From: an uncultured Clostridia bacterium
Lineage (GTDB): Bacteria > Bacillota > Clostridia > TANB77 > CAG-508
Assembly: GCA_947589135.1 (NCBI GenBank)
Contig: CANPZT010000028.1
Span: 1-13,601, forward strand
DNA length: 13,601 nucleotides
Direction: 5' to 3'
Position 1 is the first letter of the stretch. Each line of letters opens with the position of its first letter. The notes beneath the pieces are model-generated. The model worked only from the letters and a program-made list of their open reading frames with translations. It did not search any database and had not been told where the DNA came from. Position numbers and translations under genes: made by a program. This document shows positions 7,063 to 13,601 of the stretch, piece after piece.

Positions 7063-10000
7063 ATGCCAAAAAGAAAAGATATAAAAACTGTACTAGTAAT
7101 TGGTTCAGGACCAATTGTAATAGGACAAGCAGCAGAATTTGATTATGCTCGGGACACAAGCATGTTTAGCATTAAAAGAAGAAGGATATAAAGTAATATT
7201 AGTTAATTCTAATCCAGCTACAATAATGACAGATACTTCTATTGCAGACAAAGTATATATGGAGCCACTTACAATAGAATATATTGCTAAAATTATAAGA
7301 TATGAAAGGCCAGATGCTATTCTTCCAGGTATTGGTGGACAAACTGGACTAAATATTGCTATGCAATTATATAAAAAAGGTGTATTACAAGAATGTCAAG
7401 TAGAACTTTTAGGAACTAGTAGTGAAAGTATTGAAATGGCTGAAGATAGAGAAAAATTTAAAACTCTATGTCAAGAATTAGGAGAACCTGTATTAGAATC
7501 AATAATTGCAACTTCAATTGAGGAGGGAATAGAAGCAGCAGAAAAAATAGGATATCCTGTTGTTTTAAGACCTGCTTTTACATTAGGTGGAACAGGGGGA
7601 GGATTTGCTGATAATCAGGAAGAACTAGAAGAAATAATAAAACATGCCCTAAAACTTTCTCCAGTTGGACAAGTTTTAGTAGAAAAAAGCATTAAAGGTT
7701 ATAAAGAAATAGAATATGAAGTAATAAGAGATAAAAATGATACAGCAATTACTGTTTGTAACATGGAAAATTTAGACCCAGTAGGAATTCATACAGGAGA
7801 TTCTATTGTAGTAGCACCAAGTCAAACATTAACAAATAAAGAATATCAATTATTAAGAGATAGTGCTTTAAAAATTATAAGAGCTTTAAAGATAGAAGGA
7901 GGATGTAATGTACAATTTGCCCTAGATCCACATTCTTTTAAATATTATTTAATTGAAGTAAATCCAAGAGTATCTCGTTCATCTGCATTAGCATCTAAAG
8001 CAAGTGGATATCCAATTGCTAGAGTTTCTGCAAAAATTGCTATTGGAATGAGATTAGATGAAATTATGCTTGCTAATACTCCTGCTAGTTTTGAACCAGC
8101 CCTTGATTATGTTGTAACTAAAATAGCAAGATTTCCATTTGATAAATTTACACTTGCATCTAATAAATTAAGTACGCAAATGAAAGCAACAGGGGAAGTA
8201 ATGAGTGTGGGAAGAACTTTAGAAGAAAGCTTATTAAAAGCTGTTCGTTCATTGGAAATTGGTGTATGTCATATTCAAATGGATAAATTTAATTCATTTG
8301 AAACTGAAAAATTAATGGATTATATTAAAGATGGAACAGATGATAGAATTTATGCAATTGCTGAATTAATAAGAAGAAATATTGATTTAGGTTTAATTTA
8401 TAATATTACTCAGATTGATATGTTTTTCTTAGAAAAAATTAAAAATATTATAAAAATAGAAAGAATATTAGCAGAAAATAAAAATGACATAGAAGTATTA
8501 AAACAAGTTAAGAAAGTAGGATTTAGTGATAAATATATTGCTAAAATTTGGAATAAAACAGAAGAAGAAATTTATTTATTAAGAAAAAAAGAAAACATCA
8601 AACCAGTATATAAAATGATAGACACTTGTAGTAGTGAATTCGAAAGTTATGTACCATATTTTTATTCTACATATGAAGAAGAAAATGAATCAATTGTAAG
8701 TAACAAAAAGAAAATAATTGTTTTAGGAGCAGGACCAATTAGAATTGGACAAGGTGTAGAGTTTGATTATTCTACTGTTCATGCTATTCAAACAATAAAA
8801 AGAGCAGGTTATGAGGCAATTATAATTAATAACAATCCAGAAACTGTATCAACGGATTATACAACAAGTGATAAACTATATTTCGAACCATTAACAGTAG
8901 AAGATGTTATGAATATAATTGATTTAGAAAAACCAGAAGGAATAATTAGTGCTTTAGGCGGTCAAACAGCAATTAACTTAGCAGAACCACTTTCTAAATT
9001 AGGTGTAAAATTAATTGGTACAACAGTAGACGCAATTGAAAAAGCAGAAAATAGGGACTCTTTTGAAAAAGTAATGAAAAAATTAAAGTTACTACAACCT
9101 AAAGGAGAAGCTGTAACAAATATAGAAGATGGAATAAAAGCAGCAAAAGAAATAGGGTACCCTGTTTTAGTAAGGCCAAGCTATGTATTAGGCGGAAGAG
9201 CAATGCAAATTGTATCAAATCAAAAAGCATTAGAAAAATATTTAAAAACAGCAGTAGAAATTAATAAAAAGCAACCTGTTTTAGTAGATAAATATATTGT
9301 TCGGAAGAGAATTAGAAGTAGATGCAGTATGTGATGGCAAAGATGTATTTGTACCAGGAATTATGGAGCATGTTGAAAAAACAGGTATTCATTCAGGAGA
9401 CAGTATAAGTATTTATCCAACTTTTAGCGTAAGCCAAAAAGCAAAAGAAAAGATATTAGATTATACTATTAAACTAGGATTAGGAATTGGAATGGTAGGT
9501 TTATACAATATCCAATTTATTGTAGATAAAAATGAAGATGTTTATGTTATTGAAGTAAATCCAAGGTCTTCTAGAACTGTACCGTTTATTTCAAAATCAA
9601 CTGGATATTCTCTTGCAGATATAGGTACTCTAGTTATGCTTGGAAAAACATTAAAAGAACAAGGAATAACAGAAGTGTATCCAAAAGAAAAAGAAAAATG
9701 GTATGTAAAAGCTCCTGCATTTTCATTTTCTAAATTAAACGGATTAGATGCTCGACTATCACCAGAAATGAAATCAACAGGAGAAGCAATAGGATATGAT
9801 AAAAAATTAACAAGAGCACTTTATAAAGCACTTCAATCTTCTGGTATGCATTTAGTAAATTACGGAACTATATTTGTAACAATATCAGACAAAGATAAAG
9901 AAGAAGCTCTTCCTTTAATAAAGAGATTTTATAATTTAGGATTTAATATAGAAGCAACAGAAGGAACAGCAAAATTCTTAAAAGAACACGGAATACGAAC

Positions 10001-10244
10001 AAGGATAAAAAAGAAAATTAGTGAAGGTAGTGAAGAAATATTAGAATCTATAAGAAAAGGATATGTTAATTATATAATTAATACAAGCAATATTGACTCA
10101 ACTAGTCAAGAATCAGATGGAACTATTATTAGAAGATGTGCTGTTGAAAACAATATACCTGTTTTTACAGCTTTAGATACTGTAAGGGTATTGTTAGATG
10201 TATTAGAGGAAATTACTCTTGGAATTTCAACAATAGATGAGTAA
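7063..10244 (+). CDS. carB: Carbamoyl-phosphate synthase large subunit, frame broken twice
   Basis: CarB combines ammonia from CarA, bicarbonate and two ATP to make carbamoyl phosphate. The ATG at 7063 has AAAGGAG 7 bases upstream and begins MPKRKDIKTVLVIGSGPIVI, as in other CarB chains. Domains in order: carboxyphosphate ATP-grasp half (GGTGGGFADN; INVNPRVSRSS-type block seen as IEVNPRVSRSS), oligomerisation region, carbamoyl-phosphate ATP-grasp half (restarting at VLGAGPIRIGQGVEFDYS; VLGGRAMQIV; VIEVNPRSSRT), and a C-terminal MGS-like allosteric domain (YGTIFVTISD to the end). Reading straight from 7063 stops at 7189-7191 after 42 codons. Skipping C at 7150 and C at 9302 restores 1059 residues, the normal length, with no other defect. 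So the gene is either recoded at two CGG codons, damaged, or mis-sequenced. No in-frame stop other than the shift-related ones is seen. Confidence 0.93.
7147..7153 (+). other. +1 frame discontinuity 1 in carB (GCT-C-GGG)
   Basis: Upstream frame reads TAT GCT CGG GAC; the conserved DYAGTQACLALKEEGY block requires TAT GCT GGG ACA, so one base (C at 7150) is surplus. The zero-frame codon at the break is CGG and the restored codon is GGG for a conserved glycine. Zero-frame stop follows at 7189-7191. Confidence 0.85.
9299..9305 (+). other. +1 frame discontinuity 2 in carB (GTT-C-GGA)
   Basis: Upstream frame reads ATT GTT CGG AAG; the conserved YIxGxELEVDAVCDG block requires GTT GGA AGA, so C at 9302 is surplus. 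Again the zero-frame codon is CGG, preceded by T, and the restored codon is a conserved glycine. Zero-frame stop follows at 9332-9334. Confidence 0.85.
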
Positions 10245-10274
10245 AATAATAATTCAAACTAAATAATTTCTTAA

Positions 10275-10303
10275 TTGACTAATTCTAATAATTTTTATAT
10301 AAT
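10275..10303 (+). promoter_or_regulatory. Sigma-A promoter for prfB
   Basis: TTGACT (10275-10280), 17-base spacer and perfect TATAAT (10298-10303). It sits 50 bases before the prfB start in the 109-base gap after carB, so prfB likely has its own transcript. Confidence 0.75.
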
Positions 10304-10316
10304 TTGATATATCAAA
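10303..10316. repeat. 14-bp palindrome at the prfB start site
   Basis: TTTGATATATCAAA reads the same on both strands and begins at the last base of the -10 hexamer, covering the expected transcription start. It is placed as a repressor operator would be, but in such AT-rich DNA a chance palindrome is also possible. Confidence 0.4.
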
Positions 10317-10353
10317 AATATTTATTCATTTATAGTAAGAGGAGAGTGGAAGA

Positions 10354-11455
10354 ATGATTGAAATAGAAGAAAATACAAGATTGCTTCATTCAATAAAAGA
10401 AAAAATAAAAGAATTGGGTGAATCTCTTTGACATAGTATCATTACAAAAAGAGTTAAAGGAATTAGAAGAAAAAACATCAGAACCGAATTTCTGGAATGA
10501 CCAAAAAAATTCAAATAAGGTTTTAGCAAAAATCAAAACAATAAAAAGTAAATGTGTTGAATATGATAGAATAACAAATGAAATAGATAATTTAATTGAA
10601 TTAACAGAACTTTCTCAAATAGAACCTGATGATTCAATTGAAAAAGAGATTATTAAAAATACTAATCAAATTCAAAAAGATTTAGAAAAATTTGAATTAC
10701 AAACACTTTTATCTGGAAAATATGATAGCAATAATGCAATTGTTACTATTCACCCAGGAGCAGGAGGAACAGAGTCTCAAGATTGGGCAGAAATGCTTTA
10801 TAGAATGTATACAAGATGGGCTAGTAAAAACAATTATCAAGTAAAAGAATTAGATTATTTAGATGGGGAAGAGGCAGGACTAAAAAGCGTTACATTTGAA
10901 ATTATAGGAGAAAATAGCTATGGATATATGAAATGTGAAAAAGGAGTTCATAGATTAGTCAGGATTTCTCCATTTGATGCAGGTGGAAGAAGACATACTT
11001 CATTTGCATCAGTAGAGGTATTACCAGAAATTACAGATGATATTGAAATTGAAATTAATACTGATGACTTAAGAATAGATACTTATAGAGCATCTGGTGC
11101 AGGAGGTCAACATATAAATAAAACATCTTCAGCAGTAAGAATTACTTACCTTCCTACAAACATTGTTGTAGCATGTCAATCTGAACGTTCACAAATACAA
11201 AATAGAGAAACAGCAATGAAAATGTTAAAATCAAAATTATTAGATTTGAAAGAACAAGAACAAAAAGAAAAAATAGAAGATTTAAAGGGAGATCAAAAAG
11301 ATATTGCATGGGGAAGCCAAATTCGCTCTTATGTATTTTGTCCATATACAATGGTTAAAGACCATAGAACAAATTATGAAGTAGGAAATGTAGAAGCAGT
11401 AATGAATGGTGAAATAGATGGATTTATGGAAAGTTATCTTAAATCTAAAATATAA
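10354..11455 (+). CDS. prfB: Peptide chain release factor 2, with programmed +1 frameshift
   Basis: RF2 recognises UAA and UGA at the ribosomal A site and triggers peptide release. The ATG at 10354 follows GGAG at 10341-10344. Codon 26 is an in-frame TGA (10429-10431) in the context CTT TGA C; skipping T at 10429 joins 25 codons to a 341-codon frame starting Asp-Ile-Val, giving 366 residues, the normal length. The codon-reading tripeptide SPF is at 205-207 and the catalytic GGQ at 250-252, the same numbering as in E. coli RF2, so this is RF2 and not RF1 (which has PxT). The N-terminal helical domain and the central FEIIGENSYGYMKCEKGVHR block are intact. Synthesis is self-regulated: low RF2 slows reading of the TGA and favours the shift. 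It has its own promoter and lies between carB and the aspartate kinase without functional linkage. Confidence 0.97.
10416..10432 (+). promoter_or_regulatory. RF2 programmed +1 frameshift site
   Basis: CTT TGA C at 10426-10432 is the canonical slippery heptamer. GGGTGA at 10416-10421 is the likely internal Shine-Dalgarno element. It is weaker and about 4-5 bases from CTT, compared with the AGGGGG and 3-base spacing of E. coli. The product is Leu25 followed by Asp26 read from GAC at 10430-10432. Confidence 0.95.
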
Positions 11456-11537
11456 ATTGCAATATTAATATAATAATTATAAAACTTAAATATAAAATTT
11501 AAATAATATATAATTACAAAATCTAGCACAAATGAAG

Positions 11538-11566
11538 ATAACATAAAATTCAAATATGAATATAAT
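11538..11566 (+). promoter_or_regulatory. Possible promoter of the aspartate kinase
   Basis: TATAAT at 11561-11566 is perfect, with ATAACA (4 of 6 matches to TTGACA) 17 bases upstream at 11538-11543. Such hexamers are frequent in this AT-rich 160-base gap (11456-11615), so support is modest. I see no GC-rich helices resembling a lysine riboswitch or a T-box here. Confidence 0.4.
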
Positions 11567-11615
11567 ATAAGGAGTGGTTTTAAACACAAAAAATATAGAT
11601 AAAGAGGTGGCCCAT

Positions 11616-12577
11616 ATGGACACAATAGTAATAAAATTTGGAGGCAGTTCTGTTTCTGATAACGAAAAATTAAAAGTAGTAGCAAACAAAATTATTGATT
11701 TATATAATAAAGAAAATAATATAGTTGTTGTAGTATCTGCACAGGGGAAAACAACTGATAATCTAATTTCTCAAGCAAAAGAACTTTCTCAAAATATAGA
11801 AGATAGAGAAATGGATACTTACTAAGTGCAGGAGAGCAAATTTCAATAGCAAAATTAAGCATTTTATTAAATGACATGGGATATCCTGCAATATCATTAA
11901 CAGGATGGCAAGCAGGAATTCTAACAAATAATACAAATCAAAATGCATTAATAAAAACAATTGATACATCTAGAATTATAAAAGAATTAGAACAAAAGAA
12001 AATTGTCATTATAGCAGGTTTCCAAGGAATAAACGAAAATATGGATATTACAACATTTGGAAGAGGAGGATCTGATACAACAGCAGTTGCTGTTGCAGCA
12101 GCCTTAAAAGCTAAAAATTGCTACATTTTTTCTGACGTAGATGGTGTTTACTCAACAGATCCAAATAAAGAAAAAGAAGCTAAAAAATTAACTGCTTTAT
12201 CATATGAAGAAATGCTTGAATTATCAAATGAAGGAGCAAAAGTACTTCATAATAGATGTGTTGAAATAGGTGAAAAATTCAAAATTCCTATCATTACAAA
12301 ATCTACTTTTAACAATAAACCTGGAAGTGTAGTTTCTGATATTATAGAAGAAAATACAATAAAAAGTGTAGTAAAAAAAGAAGTTTCTAGAATTTCTATT
12401 GTTGGCAATGGAATTATAAGAAATATATCTGCCATTAAGAAAGTTTTAGATATTATTGAAGATGAAAAAATAGATATGCTTGAATTCAATGTTTCAGAAT
12501 CAAAAATTTCTATTACTTTTAAAAATGTTGTTGATGATAAAATATTAAACAGAATTCATAATGAAATAATTGAATAA
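11616..12577 (+). CDS. Aspartate kinase, short form, one-base frame break
   Basis: Phosphorylates aspartate, the first step to lysine, threonine, methionine and diaminopimelate. The ATG at 11616 is chosen because GAGGTGG at 11604-11610 precedes it and the protein then starts MDTIVIKFGGSSV, the family ATP-binding block (KFGGSS at 7-12). Further marks are GFQG, FGRGGSDTTAVA and SDVDGVYSTDP. The first frame stops at TAA 11823-11825 just after REMDT; the expected MDTLLSAGEQ continues in another frame, so one base is missing near 11819-11820. Restored length is 320 residues, well below the roughly 400 usual for LysC/DapG-type enzymes: after the kinase domain only one clear ACT-like unit (RISIVGNG...ESKISITF) is seen, where two are normal. 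Feedback control may therefore differ. The lesion may be a sequencing deletion, as the rest of the gene is intact. Confidence 0.88.
11816..11825 (+). other. Frame break in aspartate kinase (one base missing)
   Basis: Zero frame reads GAT ACT TAC TAA; the family block needs ACT TTA CTA AGT, so a T is missing in what would be a TTT run. The downstream frame is closed by TAG at 11804-11806, which confines the shift to 11807-11822. No CGG codon and no X-XXY-YYZ slippery heptamer is present, unlike the carB sites. Confidence 0.85.
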
Positions 12578-12579
12578 AG

Positions 12580-12625
12580 AAAAGGGAGAGAAGACTATAA
12601 AATTTAGTTTTCTCTCCTTTTAGAT
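12580..12625. terminator. Bidirectional intrinsic terminator
   Basis: AAAAGG(G)AGAGAA from 12580 pairs with TTCTCTCCTTTT ending at 12621, with a one-base bulge and a loop of about 14-18 bases. The T-rich 3' arm serves the plus strand and the mirrored A-rich 5' arm gives a U-rich tail on the minus strand, so it can end both the aspartate kinase and the convergent nuclease transcripts. Confidence 0.8.
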
Positions 12626-12653
12626 TAAACAGAAATATTTTTAATAAAAATAT

Positions 12654-13601
12654 TTATAATTGAAAAGTTGTAGGAAATGTTTTTTGAATTCCATCAGATG
12701 TTATGCGATATGCATAATCTGGATTTAATATACCAATCTTTGTTTGTTCATTCAAATATGCCCTTAAATATGACGCAAACTGCATTCTAGTTTGAGGTTC
12801 TCCATGTCCTATAAGTACTGATTGCAAATCGTTAAAATCTGCAATAAAGTCCTTCAAAGTATCTCTTTTGGCATGAGCAGAGAATTCTCCAGTCCATTTG
12901 ATATCGCACCACTTTTTATAACACATACCTGAATAAAGTACATCTTCTCCATGCTGGGCATCTATTAATTTCCATGCATTAGATTCTGGTGAACAATATC
13001 CTAAATATAATATCAGCGCATCATCTCTTTCAAGATACGAAGAAATATACTTTTGAATAGGTCCATAGCTTCCCATACCACCGGAGGAAATTATTATTTT
13101 TTGACTTGTATCTAAAATAATTTTTTCCCGAAAAGTTTTGCGATCTTTTCTTGGTACAAAATGAACATTCTTAGGTAAAAAGTTCCGATTAATCTTTTTG
13201 ATTCCTAAGTCGCTACTTATAAATCTCTGTGTATATAATTGCCCTGTATTACCATCACAATAGATAGGAATACTTATTGGTAAAAGTAAATCATGCTGCA
13301 ATCTTTTTAATGTAAACAATACTTCCTGATAGCGTCCAATAGAAAAAGCTGGAAGAATAATTGTTCTTTTTTCTTTTATAGCTGTTTCTATATAATTTCG
13401 AAATCGCGGGAGTACAATAGGATCATCCGAATCCATATCACCATATGTTGATTCCGAAAAAACTGCCGCTATTTTTGAATTTCTTAAAGTTTCTGGTAAT
13501 CTTTCGACATTGAAAAACATATTTTTATTGTTATAGTCTCCCATAAACACTAATTTTATGTCATCTCTGTCTGGATAACTTATAGTTACTACAATAGTAG
13601 C
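12654..13601 (-). CDS. Beta-CASP metallo-beta-lactamase-fold RNA nuclease, 5' partial
   Basis: The minus-strand frame is open to the window edge, so the gene starts outside; the GTG at 13550 is internal. 315 residues plus a stop at 12654-12656. The order of motifs is that of the CPSF73/YSH1-like family: ESTYGD, the beta-CASP entry PAFSIGRYQEVL, IYCDGNTGQLYTQ, ISSGGMGSYGPIQKYI, GEFSAHAKRDTL (metal-binding His) and LIGHGEPQTRM near the end. The N-terminal HxHxDH metal site is outside the window. Such proteins cut or trim RNA using two zinc ions. Codon use differs from all other genes here: CGC, CGA and CGG arginine codons, CCG, TCG and GCG are all used and G+C looks higher, which suggests recent transfer or a different expression class. 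It converges with the aspartate kinase. Confidence 0.85.
   Translation of the reverse strand, partial: ATIVVTISYPDRDDIKLVFMGDYNNKNMFFNVERLPETLRNSKIAAVFSESTYGDMDSDDPIVLPRFRNYIETAIKEKRTIILPAFSIGRYQEVLFTLKRLQHDLLLPISIPIYCDGNTGQLYTQRFISSDLGIKKINRNFLPKNVHFVPRKDRKTFREKIILDTSQKIIISSGGMGSYGPIQKYISSYLERDDALILYLGYCSPESNAWKLIDAQHGEDVLYSGMCYKKWCDIKWTGEFSAHAKRDTLKDFIADFNDLQSVLIGHGEPQTRMQFASYLRAYLNEQTKIGILNPDYAYRITSDGIQKTFPTTFQL

Noticed and set aside
7063..10244. carB as a decayed pseudogene
   Set aside because: Apart from two single-base surplus positions the whole 1059-residue frame is intact with all conserved blocks, which is not the pattern of accumulated decay.
10418..11455. prfB read as a 345-codon gene starting GTG at 10418
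   Set aside because: The CTT TGA C site and the upstream ATG at 10354 with its ribosome binding site show that the gene starts there and shifts frame; the GTG is part of the internal Shine-Dalgarno region.
11574..11615. GTG at 11574 as the aspartate kinase start
   Set aside because: The AAGGAG before it is almost adjacent, too close to serve it, whereas ATG 11616 has GAGGTGG at good spacing and gives the conserved N-terminus.
11456..11615. Lysine riboswitch or T-box ahead of the aspartate kinase
   Set aside because: The gap is only 160 bases, very AT-rich, and has no GC-rich helices or T-box core sequence that I can see.
13550..13550. GTG at 13550 (minus strand) as the nuclease start
   Set aside because: The frame continues open to the window edge with plausible beta-strand sequence, and the N-terminal metal-binding motif of the family must lie further upstream.

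Overview
The window is strongly AT-rich (roughly a quarter G+C by eye). It shows strong AGGAG-type ribosome binding sites, AGA as the dominant arginine codon, sigma-A-like promoters and a UgtP/MGDG-synthase-type glycolipid glycosyltransferase. Together these suggest a low-GC Bacillota (Clostridia-like) bacterium, probably chromosomal and perhaps from an uncultured lineage. I see no insertion sequence, CRISPR array, tRNA or rRNA. No gene-free stretch exceeds 300 bases; the longest gap is the 222 bases at 1401-1622.

Layout. 3-1400: 3' part of a CbbX/SpoVK-like AAA+ ATPase, cut by the window edge. 1401-1622: a promoter (TTGACA-N17-TATATT) whose -10 lies in one arm of a 10-bp inverted repeat. 1623-4873: a DUF84/YjjX-like NTPase, a fused GT8-GT28 (UgtP-like) glycosyltransferase and an overlapping PlsC-like acyltransferase, which look like an envelope glycolipid operon. 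4936-5652: a Sir2 deacylase. 5706-5884: a promoter, a 29-codon membrane peptide and a terminator-like hairpin just upstream of carA. 5916-10244: carA and carB (carbamoyl-phosphate synthase). 10354-11455: prfB with the classical CTT-TGA-C +1 recoding site. 11616-12577: a short aspartate kinase. 12654-13601, minus strand: a beta-CASP metallo-beta-lactamase-fold nuclease, cut by the window edge and convergent with the aspartate kinase across a shared terminator.

The most notable point is reading-frame continuity. carB is full length (1059 residues) only if two extra bases are skipped, at 7150 and 9302. Both are the C of an in-frame CGG codon preceded by T and followed by a purine, and in both cases the restored residue is a conserved glycine (GGG or GGA). 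The aspartate kinase lacks one base near 11819-11820. CGG is otherwise almost absent from the plus-strand genes; the only other in-frame CGG is the last sense codon of the glycosyltransferase. This could be +1 recoding at a poorly decoded CGG codon, or sequencing/assembly indels. The minus-strand nuclease gene uses CGG as an ordinary codon in similar contexts, and the kinase lesion is of another type; both weigh against a simple recoding model.

Functionally the window mixes envelope lipid synthesis, nucleotide/arginine precursor synthesis, translation termination and amino-acid synthesis. It looks like ordinary core chromosome, apart from the frame breaks, the fused glycosyltransferase, the tiny leader-like gene before carA and the compositionally different nuclease.
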